A stretch of 64,000 bases of DNA from Xylogone sp. PMI_703. Its lineage: Eukaryota; Ascomycota; Leotiomycetes. Shown one piece after another: positions 22,756 through 34,160 of the stretch (position 1 is its first letter; the number at the start of each line of letters is the position of its first letter). A model generated the notes under the pieces. It was given only the letters and a program-made list of their open reading frames with translations, had not been told where the DNA came from and made no database searches. Made by a program: the position numbers and the translations under genes. The DNA is taken from positions 1,612,001 to 1,676,000 of the forward strand of contig JAJTUQ010000005.1 in the NCBI GenBank assembly GCA_021399445.1. The letters are read 5' to 3'.

Positions 22756-24207
22756 TTACACGCTCAAATTATCAGACTTGAAAATAAACAGCGCCAATCG
22801 ATGTCTGGCAAATAGTCCCAACAAGCCCACAACAATCTGCATCACCACAATCTCCAGCGCCAATCGATCCTCTCTCTTAGGCCCGAACCACACCAGCCAC
22901 AAATTCAACAGCGTCAAGTTCGTCGTCTCGACAATCTCCCCCTTTTCATTCGTTTTCATGGCAATGAGGTGAAGACGGTGGAGGAGCTTCAGGGCTATCT
23001 CAATCAGAGGTTTAGGCGGCCGAGTCCACTCCGTGACGGAAGCGTCCATGAGACCCGTTCGGGCGTTGAATTTTGGGAGTCGATGGCGTGGACAGGGGAT
23101 GATGTGGAATAACTGCGGGACGCTGTAGAGGAAGTTGAAAAACTGCGGGATGAGGAGGAGCAGGAGGGTCTTGGAGAAGTGGCCTAGGATGCCCACGACG
23201 GCGAAGACCATGCCGGCGAAATAACAGTATGTGTCACCGACGAAGACGCGGGATGGGTACCAATTATGCATGAGGAGCGCGAGAGAGACGCCAATGAAGG
23301 GAATCAGCATGTAGAGCGAGAAGAGATGCGAGTCGGTCGCCGGGTGGGGGTAAGGAACGAAGAGGTAGAGCGAGTCGTTGAGGACGAGGAGGAAGGCTAT
23401 GACGAGGGATTGGGCGACTTCGATACCGTTTATGCCTGCGAGGATGTTGATGCTGTTGGGGCAGAAGATGGCGACGCCGGCCATGTAGATGTAGTAGAGG
23501 AATCCCAGGTTGAAGAGCTCGCCGAGGTAGGGCTGCAATGGTATGGGCACGACGATCTGGGTGACGCCGAAGTCGACGAAGTAGACGATTAGGATGGGGA
23601 TGCTGGCTATTCCCGGGATGAAGAACTTGTGACGCCAGCGGATGTCGAAGAGGTCGTCGCCGAGGCCGAGGATCACGACGGATTGGAGGGAGAGGATGCC
23701 GGAGAGGTAGGAAGCCAGCTGTTGGGCATGTGTGAGCGAAACTATACCACTAGATAATGCATTGATGTCTTATTCTTTTCAGCCTACCTTGTTGTGAGGA
23801 AATCGATGCAGAAACCTTCCCGTCTGCACAATATCCACATGTTGAACAATATCCCTATTACCACCACCCGAAGTCGCAGCCACAATATCCTTGTAGAACG
23901 GAAAAGGAATGAAGATGATTATAATAAGCAGATACACCACAGCGCACACAGCGCCCATGGTCTCCGGAATCTCCTTCTTGTGCACCTTGCTCATGTCCTT
24001 GCCCTTCAATCCAGCCTTCATGAACGTCGGTCCCAGCCAGCGGATCATGGCGTACGTCGAGGAGAAGGCAATGCCGCTGAATGCGACGGAAGCAATGAGC
24101 GGTTCGCCATCGCCTTGGAAGGTATTGGCGATGATGGCGAAGCAGGCGAGAGAGAGGGAGAGGAGACTGTAGGTCTCGGTGGATGAAAGAGTGGATGCGG
24201 ACGTCAT
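22756..24207 (-). CDS. ALG7: UDP-GlcNAc:dolichyl-phosphate GlcNAc-1-phosphate transferase
   Basis: ER membrane enzyme that makes GlcNAc-PP-dolichol, the first step of N-glycan precursor synthesis and the target of tunicamycin. About 460 residues, close to the family (yeast about 450). Exons on the minus strand: 24207-23788 and 23718-22756, joined at FPHNK/LASYL. Motifs include KDMSKVHKKEIPETMG (near-invariant loop), LGLGDDLFDIRWRHK with the metal-binding Asp pair, FCPNSINILAGINGIE, and a later VFVGDTYCYFAG. Many hydrophobic segments fit 9-10 membrane helices. The frame opens upstream to 24312, but the ATG at 24207 (MTSASTLSS) gives the better match to the family N-terminus and avoids a low-complexity leader. 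Confidence 0.95.
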
Positions 24208-26899
24208 TGCCGCGGGAGGTGGTGCTCCATGTGCGAGCTGTAGGAGCAATGTAATAAATTGTGGTGCAGGTTGGTGGTGGGATGGCGAGGCTGAGAGACT
24301 GAGGACACGCATTCCGAAACAGAAGTCCCTGGAGTACGGTGGACCATGTGGGGGGTTTGTGCCAAACTAAGCGAGTCGGCATTATTATCCTTCGTGAGCG
24401 AGTCGAGGTAAGCTTAAGTGGATGTCGATTAGCGCTCTTCATGTGGATCTCGAGCCTAAGCAGCGGTGCCTACCGTAAGCAAACCAGCAACAAACGCAGG
24501 CTGTTCCATATCACATTCTAATACACCCCCGAGACCGTTAGTGATGAAAATAACTGTTCAAAAGTAGAAAGATTATTACTTGAGTCTCTATTTCCTGATC
24601 TCTAGCTTGCTTTTGCCTTAGCATTTGGGCCAGGAAAATAAGAGAACAGCTGTAAGATTCTATCATAAGCCGAACTCCTGGAAAACCTTGCTAGATCGAT
24701 CTGATTTACAAATTCCCTGCTCACTGGTCATATAGTAGATCGGATCGATGGGCTTTCTCTCCAATGCCTAGGCAGCTATTCAGAACGATGTCCTTCAGTT
24801 AATTCTCTCCAAGTAACTCACGACCACATCAGAACAGAAAAGACAAGCTGTAAAGATGGTAGACATATCTAGTAATGCTTACAAGTGTGGGGATAAAAAT
24901 GGCATACTATAGGATCCGAATTGCAATTGAAAGTTTAGCATGTTCAAGCTATCTCGTGCGCTCTGCAATTACCGGGCTCATGATAAGAATTGTCACAGTG
25001 ATAAGATTCGTGAGGACTCCAATATGCATCTTGAGGAAAGATATCAAGTATGTGCTCAAATGGAATCAAACCAGTATGAAGGTCGAGCTACGCAAGGGTG
25101 AATTCTGAAGGTTGATGTTGGTGGTGGTATTAACCCTTTCAGCCCTATAAATATTTCACTATAAAGTGCTCTTAGTCAGTGTTATACCAACTTAATAAGC
25201 ATATTAGTCACATCTGGGTCGAAGTCCGACGTTTGGTTTACATGTACAATAGCTAGGCTATTTCGAAATTCTTGATTTCAAACCACATCTTTGGTTACGA
25301 GTATGGCTAATAGTACTATAGGCCCCTCTAAATGAAGACCGAAGAGTCTTTGAGTGGCAAGGACTAACTACCAATCGAAACTGGCAAAATCCTCTACTAA
25401 CGCCGATTTTGAAGCTGCTATATAGATCTACCTGCCTTCATCCATCCGAAGAAGGAGTTGTTGAGGGCTGTGCTGACACGATAGCCCGCTCGCCCATGGA
25501 GGATCCACGACTAAAAGTGGTTAGCGTACCGTGCTGAGTTCCTAAATCTGCGGAATACGCGTATGGGTAACACCGTCCGAGACAAGTACATCCGCAGGAT
25601 TGCCAAGAAGTTTAGCCTCACAATCAGTGCTTTCGAGGGCGATGCCGAGTACGAAGCTTACGCTGCAACGGCTGCGATGGCCGTAACGGCCGCATTCGGA
25701 GATGTCTAGATATCTACAACGAGGTTCCTGAGCATGCCTCGATCCGCAGCCTAACAGCAGTGGAGCGTGGAATTTTCAGGTTCATCCATCTAGAAGTGTA
25801 CTCACTATGAACCGAAAATCCTAGATCAATGCACCAGCCGCTTATTAGATGACGACGTTTCCACATCACTAGCCGTTATGGACGAGGAGTTAAGTTGTAT
25901 GCTAAGTAAGCTCATTTGAGGTCTACGTTTGTTTTTAGCTTCGTTGTTTACCGTGGAGAGGTTATGTGGCAGAGAACTATAATGTAGAGCAATTGCAATA
26001 CCATAGCACTGTGTATAGTGATTACATTCTTACAACACTATTATGTCTAATTGACGTAGTAAACTCACATGGAGAAAAGTTGCCCAGTTCAAGAATTTAA
26101 CTTCTTGAGTTTAGATAAGCAATCAAGATGTTTCCCACACTTGCCGTCATATTGGAGGAATTGGTATGGTAGAGGTTATTCTGAACTTTCTCTGGGGGAG
26201 TTAACTGTGCAAAGTCCATTTACTGGTTTACATAAAACTACAGTGGCTGCCTACTAGATGACGTGGTCATATCGCCAACTGGTTGCAGATACATACTAAC
26301 CTGTCCACACTGCCGTTGGGAAACAATCGTACATTACAGACCTAGTAGGTATGGTACTCAAGGGATATGATCCTTTCAGTAGTTATATTACATCTCCTTT
26401 GGTTTCCAGGCCATTTGATGGAATTGATATGTGGAAGACTCCGGATACTGCCCTGCAATGCCTGACCCGGGTTACTCGTACTGAAAGCTTCCGTCACATA
26501 TATATTGTGAGAACACTTCATCTCGTATTCTGTTTACAGCCACTCTAAAACTCGCACTTGGCATAAGCCATCAACTCGGCCTATACGTCAATCTCTTCCC
26601 TATTGACGACCGACAACTTGCGATTCGGGGTCTATCAAAGTCCGTACCCATCCAATCAAAACCTTGCTGCCAAGTCAACCTAGTTCCTAAGAAGTTCGAA
26701 TATCCGCCAAGTCAGGAGGACAAGGGGTAATATATATAAAGCAAAAGCATAGGAAAAATATTCTTACTAATTTCATGTATACTGTGGTAAAGGCTCCCGG
26801 TATGTATAACAGGTTTTCAAAAACGATTATTAAAGCATTCATTTAACATGCGTTTTAGACACTTCAACTCGAGAAGTTATGCTTTTCTCCTATCAGACG
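24208..26899. other. AT-rich island, left part, with decayed coding remnants
   Basis: About 2.7 kb after the ALG7 start. The first part is ALG7 promoter; beyond 24.5 kb the DNA is AT-rich with many stops in all frames. Short coding-like scraps occur (24960-25100 with several Cys/His; 25430-25710; 26350-26730), all interrupted or out of phase. The look is that of degraded genes or elements, possibly mutated by RIP. No intact gene supported. Confidence 0.45.
25432..25709 (+). pseudogene. Decayed coding fragment of unknown family
   Basis: One frame reads about 90 codons of protein-like sequence with at least two internal stops (a tag at about 25480 and a taa at about 25512) and then an open run beginning KWLAYRAEFLNLRNTRMG and including EGDAEYEAYAAT, ending at a stop at 25707-25709. 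The local base composition is more GC-rich than the surrounding AT-rich DNA, as expected of old coding sequence. I do not recognise the family. It could also be chance. Confidence 0.3.
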
Positions 26900-27259
26900 A
26901 TGAAGCAATTTCTGTTTGTCTCTGCGCTACTCTTCACGCCTTTGGTTCAATCCAATACGCTTATTCTCAAAGGATTTGTTGGTTCGGGTTGTACGAACGA
27001 ATACTCGGTAGTAGAAACCAGTTTTACTCTTGGTCAGGGAAATAACATAGTGGTTGGGCCGTGGCCAAACGGACAAACCGTAGATTCATATCAGGTGGTC
27101 CAGTTTGATGGTGCATTGGGGGCTTATGCGTGCCAGCAAGACGTTCCTTGTGTTCCGGATGAAATAATTACGATACCGAATAACCCAGGGGCATGTGTTG
27201 ATATGCCAGACAAGTTCAAATCCGACAAAATATTGCTTAACGCCGGCCAACTTCAGTAG
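26900..27259 (+). CDS. Small secreted cysteine-containing protein (effector candidate)
   Basis: Encodes 119 residues beginning with a clear signal peptide (MKQFLFVSALLFTPLVQS). The mature part has four cysteines (SGC, YAC, VPC, GAC) and is rich in Asn/Gly/Gln, typical of small secreted fungal proteins that may act in the host or cell wall. An in-frame ATG lies seven codons upstream (26879), but the one at 26900 gives the proper signal peptide. No known domain recognised. A GT donor near the end (27256) and an AG acceptor at about 27325 would replace the last residues with a short Cys-rich tail; this is uncertain. It lies in an AT-rich gene-poor island, a common setting for such genes. Confidence 0.6.
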   Translation: MKQFLFVSALLFTPLVQSNTLILKGFVGSGCTNEYSVVETSFTLGQGNNIVVGPWPNGQTVDSYQVVQFDGALGAYACQQDVPCVPDEIITIPNNPGACVDMPDKFKSDKILLNAGQLQ

Positions 27260-30187
27260 GACCTAGGTGTTGCATCTACATAGTAAAGGGATACTTGTAG
27301 GATACGACAATACATACAAGCAGGTTAGGGTGCTGCCAGAGATGGAACAAATGGTCAGGTTCCTGTTGTTGACCCAGGGGCCGATATTATGGCTATTACT
27401 GCCCCTATTGCTACTGAGTGCAAAATATCACGACTATAAAGCTGTCACGGCGGGCCAAGGTTTTGTAGAATTTGTATAATATTTTCATGATAGCATGAAC
27501 AATCTTCTCCATTTTGATAGAAATTTCATGGCAATTTGCATCTTAGGACCGAGAGAAGTGACGAGAAGTTTTATCAGCCAGCGCTTGAGAGGTTGATGAG
27601 CAGTTATTTCCATCCACCAGTTACCTCCTAGTTCCCAACAACCAATAATCCCTATATCCCCCATTTATTTCTTTCGCCTCCATGTGACCGGCTCAGCCGT
27701 TTCGTGCCTGGTCCTAGTTATCAGTTGGCTTGTACCTCTCGTCCTAATAAACACTAACCAGCATGCTATATCTTGCGCAAATCTGCACTTCGTTCGTCAA
27801 AAGGAAAATTATTCTCATCTGCTTAAGATGATAGATTCGAGGTTAACAACTTATTCTCTGCTGTTGCTAATACTGCTGCGATATATGTGAGCACCTCAGC
27901 TCACATCCTGGTGGATAAGCATCTCGCATCTCGATCACTTGCGAATCCGGAAACTACAAGAGTATGAGCAGCTTAATTCGCAATTTGCTACTCTGTCTCT
28001 TGGGCAAGGTATTCAGGGCTATTCTTGGCAAAACTGACCAAACTGGTATTGTTGGAATAGCTGTATGTAACCAATTAAGTAATCAGGGGAAGCGAGCAAA
28101 GGCTTTAAAGCCTCTACTTTACCACCCCCCTTCTTCAATCAATGTTCTTCACCTTGGCATTGTAATCAAAGGTTACTGGTGCTACGTGCTACGGAGAGAG
28201 TACCGACAGGTATGTTGTATATCGCAGCTATAGACAGGAGTATCGCATCGATGCTTACTGATGCTACTAAAGATAATATACTGTCTTACTTTTTGATGTC
28301 CTTACTATGGCCCTGAATGTCTATTGATAATTAGTGTGGGTGAACACCTTGTAAGTTGCTATCCTTTCCATTTTTCACTCGTATTGACAAGTAGTCAATT
28401 AGGACCACAGCGGACAATGTTCCCTTTGAACTTCTAGCAAACCTATAGAGCACAATCTTATTACGATTCTGATCGTATTTCTCGTGGCAATACCCTTCGC
28501 GCTTAGAAATGGCGAGCTATGAAGCAAGAACTCACGGAGTTGGCATTCAAGGATCATGAACTTATAGTCCTGAAAAAGATACATATTTCCTGCTACTGCT
28601 TGCTAGTAACTCGTCCACAGCAGGGCTAGGCCACCTGTCACTGTCACAGACTCTTCAGAGAGAACGGGATATTGCCTAATGAAAGAGTCAGACACCGAAA
28701 CTCCGTCAAGACAGCTACCTACCCATTTGCTCCCCAAATTTATCCCTTTCATACGACTTCGAGCTGTTACCACCAATTCGTGTCTGTCAAGGGTGTTAGT
28801 TACACAGAGTGAAGGGAGATCAGGATATGGCTGGAAAGGCACAACTACAGTTGTCCGGTGAGATAACAGTGTATTGATAGCAAGAATATAATTCAAGATA
28901 TATGCAAATTGATCTCCGGCCTTCTAAACTACAGACGGGAACCACTCCCTTAAGGCATGGGGCCCCTACTATACGGCTTACAGTAGTTGAGCCGACCCGA
29001 TCAACCATACCGGCCATACCGGCTCGGGTCACCTAATAGGGTCTCAAGGTTTATTCATTGCCCCAATCCTAAAAGCGGAGAACCATACGGGTATCTTCCG
29101 GTGGAAATGGCTCACTTTATTATGTCAGCAGATACTTCAATTTTAATGGTCAGCTTGAATTTACGCGTATAAACAATACCAGTCGTAATTCTTGTTTTTA
29201 AAATAAGACATAAGTGGAGAAAGTAAGCAATTTTCGCCGGCGGAGAAATAGCAACTGTCGTGTTCGTCGGCATTCTTTAAGATTAATTTTGCCGGCGTAC
29301 AACCTTGTGTCAGGGCCGGCTGGAACTACTGTAAGCATTCCGACGAGCGTAAAATCTGGCTCGATATGGTACCATTTCAGGGGGGCTGTGAACCCCCCAA
29401 TACCAACAGTAATGCTGCCTCTCCCGGTGCAATGCCAAGAGGACTCCTCCCTAGTAATTCAGAGTGACGCCCCTATTAGTAATGCCTCTAATGAAGAGTG
29501 CTCTCAACTGGCTGCATATATAGACTGCGGTAAGATGGTATACGTAGTGATTTTTTTAGGCTAACTCATATTGCCAGGAATGGGATCCATATCTGATCTC
29601 TCGTTTCATATCCATTATCCGATGAGGGCACACCTCCGGCGGATAAATACAGAATCCTTCGAATCCTTCGAATCGATATATCTAACTACAACCATGAGGA
29701 TATTAACGCTTAAATATGACTGCAGAGAGGACTATTGAAATGCATTGCAATCTTTGTGGCTTTAACACACATGTGGATGGTCTTAGCCTAGAAGGCTTAC
29801 ACATGTTATGGGTAAACGCTCAGAAGGTAGCATGTGATGATAACACGGCGAGTCACAACTGCAGATGTAGTGGACTATTTGCTACTTTCTGGTCGCATAC
29901 AGCCTCACGGAGCATGAGGCGTTCCGGCTAACTACCACTGTATCTGGAAAGTCCTCCTTTTTGGGCCTTAATATACTTGCAAGATAACGCCAAGACAGGA
30001 TACACGCTCCCGGCCAGGTGTAGATGAAAAGGCTTGGGCGGGGTACGATATATCTTGTAAATTGGAATGAATTGAAGGGGCGTCAATGAAATTATATATA
30101 AGGAAGGTTACAGAGCAAGCCATGTCGACCATACTATCAGCCCTCTTCCATCTCTAACAGCCAGCTTTCTAGATCTTCCAGAACAAG
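27260..30187. other. AT-rich island, middle part
   Basis: About 2.9 kb with no gene I can support. Frames of 60-116 codons (for example 29214-29564 and 29716-29931) show no signal peptide, domain or consistent splicing. A micro-duplication of ccttcgaat occurs near 29655. Decayed repeats are likely. Confidence 0.45.
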
Positions 30188-30616
30188 ATGCGGACTTTCT
30201 TGTTACTTAGCTCCTTATTTGCCTCGTTTGCATTTGCAGAACTTACTGTTGATTTGTAAGTCTTCTATCTAACAGTGATCTCTTCATAGCTGCCAAGTAC
30301 TTACTTGTCTTTACAGTTTCTCCGACGCCAATTGCCAGAACTACGTTGAGAGTGTCCACCCAATAGGAGTCTATAACGAGATCCACGCTCCAGAAGGCGT
30401 CCTCAGCGCCCTATGGGTAGACCACGATGGCGTGTTAGGTGAGTTTGATGACCTCTTACATACATAAATCGCAAGGTCTAGCTCTAACCCTTAACAGGTT
30501 GGTTTGGTGTTGTTCGCGAACCTGGCGTGCTTGATCCGACCGATTATTGGAACCCTGGGCCGACAGACTGCATGTCTAGGACTCCAGAAGGAGATTTGGC
30601 GGTGCTCGCTGGCTAA
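30188..30616 (+). CDS. Small secreted protein, three exons (effector candidate)
   Basis: Predicted 102-residue secreted protein. Exons: 30188-30255, 30317-30438 and 30498-30616, with consistent phases and gt..ag introns of about 60 nt. A signal peptide (MRTFLLLSSLFASFAFA) is followed by ELTVDFFSDANCQNYVES, a middle part ending WVDHDGVLGW, and a C-terminus with NPGPTDCMSRTPEGD. Two cysteines could form one disulfide. The DANCQNY-type start resembles small secreted proteins common in plant-associated fungi, but I cannot name a family. A TATATA box-like sequence lies about 90 bp upstream. The surrounding DNA is AT-rich and gene-poor. Confidence 0.7.
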
Positions 30617-32517
30617 ACTATATCTGGGGATGGAGATTGCCCTAATCAGATTGTCTACTGCTTCTTCCTGTTACGCTTGTGCGCATCTGTACTAGAAATC
30701 AATAACGGATGAAGACTATTAGTAGCGTAAGGGTTAGGCGCATGTGATACTCATGGAGGATTCTAGAGTCTCTTAGCTATAGAAACCTTTAAAACAAGAG
30801 AAATACTAGTGCTTTGAAGGGTGGCAGTATTTGACACATCTTTTGGAGATTGCTTTTGCTAGCGCCTTCTCTGAATCAACCCTGAATTAATATATGCCTG
30901 CCATCCTATAGGTTGCGGCAAAGCGAACATCAGCCTGTCATAAACGTAGAACACCTTCTCCCCTAGCAATTTTATAACGTCTAGCCTGTACAGTATGGGC
31001 TGTACCATACAGTATGGGTTATGCTATATCACTAACTCCCTACAACCGTTGGCACTCTTTCAGCATGCTTACAGGCCCAAGGCATTGTAAGCGAGATACT
31101 GTAGGGCCTGTTACTTCGAGTCCTGAGTATTCTCAAAACGCACTATAATCAAGTTGATTTTGCGGTTACTTATGCTTTACAATGCATTATGATTGTAACC
31201 ACTGCGCCATAATCCTTGATAAACAAGCAAACCTCTCCGACTTTGATATGGAAGGCTCAGGTGACTGGCGATTTACGAAGAGGGAGCCGAGAAAGCGAGA
31301 TCTCGGCCAATACCTGTAACGTTTGGAAATTTTGACGAGTTGACTATTTGACTTTTGAAGAGTTGAATCACCCTGAACTCAACAGCCGGAGCTGATTTTA
31401 ATTAATTTATTGATATGCTTAGTTATAGACTAATAAAATATACTAGGACTTGTACAGAGAGCTAATGGCCGCAAGTCGTCGGCGTATAACTACTATTGTA
31501 GAGCCTTGCTCAGTTATTACTACTGTAACGCCTCGCTTTGCTTTATTACTATTCATTAATGTTATTAAGTAAGGTTTCCCTGTAGCTGCATATTTGGGGT
31601 TAAGCCTAATTTTAATGCTTACCGTATATGCAAATGCCGTCTCTAGCCTAGAGAACTAACGTTCTTGCAGAATGCGATATCCGATTAATTCGGCATTGCT
31701 AGCGATGTAATCAAGACCAAGATGAGTGCACGATAATCGAACAGCTAAGCAAGCTCACCAATGACAAGGCAACCAACTCTGATTCCAACGTTCACGTCAA
31801 GTACTGCCATAGTAATCGCTGTACTATCTGCAATCCAAGGGTAGTTGCACTATCAGAAAATACATATACGAATTTGCTAAGGCCGGTAGTAAAGGCTATA
31901 AAATGGACTTATTAATCCTGTTCCTGTCTCGTCTATGGTTGAAATAAACATTACTGACGAAAATGCCTAATCCTTGCTAGCGTTGCCCAGTATCGATTCA
32001 CTTAAACTGGCGTACCCCTACAAATTGGCACGCCCTATTGCGGCCAGAAGAGGGATAGCGCGGGGTGCTGCTTTGATGCTGTTTCGAGGCCACTCAATGA
32101 TGATGCGCTGCACGCATGAGGTGAGCTATAGAGAAAGCTTGGCTAAGGAGGTGATAATTATGCATCTGCTAAGGAAATAGAAATGTAAGAAATATGGGAG
32201 ATGGTACTAATACCCATCTTTACCTATGCATCTTGACAAGAAATGCTCGCTCTGGGTTCAGAGCAAGCGCTCGGCTTTGTATTTTCTGCTCAGCTGACTG
32301 CCTACCTTCAAACTGCGTTAATGATAGTTCCATCCAGATAGATATCAAAGGAAAGACATCAGCAGTAGATGAGAAGAAGAGTTAGAGAGGTCAGAAGCCT
32401 CAGCCTTGTGGCAGTGCACGGACCACATGAATGTATCGGGCGCGGCTGCTTCGATAGCAACTCAAGAAATCATCAACAATGAGGGGCTCAGGATAACCCT
32501 CAGCGCAGACCTCAGCT
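30617..32517. other. AT-rich island, right part
   Basis: About 1.9 kb. It contains short imperfect repeats such as cagtatggg near 30993-31020 and tattactactgtaacgcct-like units near 31480-31550, and no intact gene. It looks like old element debris plus the SEH1 promoter at the right end. Confidence 0.45.
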
Positions 32518-33856
32518 ATGTCACCAGGACTTGGAGATGGCCCAATTGAAGCGGAGCCAGATGGCTTTGCTTTGTTGCAGCATGGACACCGTGATATGGT
32601 GCAAGCCACAGCTTTCAACGCATATGGCGATCGGTTCGCATCCAGCTCCATGGATGGAAAGATCAAAGTATTCAACCGACACAAGGATGGGACCTGGCAT
32701 TTGTGCGATACCTGGGGCGCTCATTCGGCAGAAGTAATAGAGGTAAATTGTCATTTTACAAGCTCGATCTATCTGTCACAAGAATGCACAGGTGCTGATT
32801 CTTATAAAGTTGCAATGGCTACCGCCAACCCTGCATCCAAACGTCATCGCATCTATCAGCATGGATGGCAAATTCAAACTATGGGTGGAAGATCCTACCA
32901 TTGCTCCTCTGAAAGGCCGGAGGTTCAACTCGCACAGTGGCAAGCCCTTCTGGGAAATTCGCGCTCCAGCCCGCGCCCCATTTCTTTCCTTCTCCATGAA
33001 GCACAACCAGGACACTAGACACACATACCTCGCTCTTCTCAATAGAAACGCTATCTTAAAGGTCTATGAGAATGACGAGCCGGAAAACATGACCAATTGG
33101 AACGAAATAGACAGTTTCCAAGTCTGTGAGAAGCCGGACCGAGGAGAGGAGACAGCGTTCAAGGTCCAATTTGATCCCAATCTGGAACCATGCTACAATG
33201 CTATTCGCCAGGGCGTTCCCCAGGATGCACTAGGTGTTATCGTCGCAGGCATGAATACGGCTACGATCTGGCGAACGAAAGAGATTTCCCACGCCGTGAG
33301 TCTTGGATCGAACAGCACGAAGGAGTTTTATCTAGCAGCGGAGTTAAAGGGTCATCGTGGTCTTGTGAGAGACGTTGCATGGGCCCCAGGAAGTATTCGG
33401 GGATTTGATGTCGTGGCTACAGCTTGCAAAGATGGGTATATCCGCGTCTTTCAAGTCACAACACCATCAAAGAATGATCAGGACAGTCGAAGAGATTTTG
33501 CTAAGATGCCCGAGACCCCCACTACGTCTTCTTTTGCTCAGAGACAGATTGAGAACGGTGCTAGAAATTCCCCGTCAGGAATTGGGGCTGGTCTAGCTGG
33601 GGTCCGGTCCAGAAGTGGAATCCGACAACAAGAAACGCAGGGCCTGCCAGGAGAGGTTTACCATGCTGTGGAGGAAGTATCTAAGCTTGATGGAAGTCGA
33701 TCATCCGTCTGGCGAGTTGAGTTTGATGACGATGGACAATTATTAGGTTCAACTGGCGACGATGGGAAGTTGACATTATGGAGGAGAGAACCTAGTGGTG
33801 TTTGGAGTAAGAGCGCGGAATTAGCTATGAACAGGGCTGCACCTGGTTCTCTTTAG
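32518..33856 (+). CDS. SEH1: SEH1-like WD40 nucleoporin
   Basis: Seven-bladed WD40-type protein of about 423 residues. Exons: 32518-32742 and 32810-33856. Features: HRDMVQATAFNAYGDRFASSS, MDGKIKVFNR, a split blade after splicing (LQWLPPTLHPNVIASISMDG), ELKGHRGLVRDVAWAPGS, CKDGYIRVFQV, and the last blade VWRVEFDDDGQLLGSTGDDG. This is the SEH1 pattern: a Y-complex component of the nuclear pore that also serves the SEA/GATOR complex controlling TORC1. The loop between residues about 290 and 350 is longer and Ser/Arg-rich, as in filamentous fungi. Confidence 0.92.
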
Positions 33857-34160
33857 GTTGCCTTGGTTCGTTGGATTTTGCTATCACTTATTGGCTATCT
33901 ATGTATATAAACACGCGTTGGCGTTCGGATTGATTATGATTTAAATACAAGGCAAAACTACATGGAGGAATGAAGGCGTTAAACAAGGGTAAATACATCA
34001 GAGGTGTTCGCTATAACGGCGCGTCCTATTCAATTACATTGTTGCCTTCTAGGAAACACCTAGCTAATTAAAGTACAAAAGCCAAAACTCCTCGCTTTTA
34101 ACCGGTCCCAGTCCCTCGAAAACCCTTTGTAGATCAGACTCTATAATTATACAACGCTTG
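33857..34160. other. Convergent intergenic region
   Basis: 304 bp between the 3' ends of SEH1 and the RBR ligase gene; AT-rich, no gene seen. Confidence 0.5.

Noticed and set aside
24960..25105. Cys/His-bearing frame resembling a zinc knuckle
   Set aside because: Broken by stops upstream and too short to assign; the spacing does not match a known knuckle.
26351..26729. Two-part protein-like sequence (WKTPDTALQCLTRV and YVNLFPIDDRQLAIRG)
   Set aside because: The candidate intron (gtgaga..tttacag) joins them out of phase, giving an immediate stop. Probably decayed; left out as a gene.
29214..29931. Frames of 116 and 71 codons in the AT-rich island
   Set aside because: No signal peptide, no domain and no consistent splicing.
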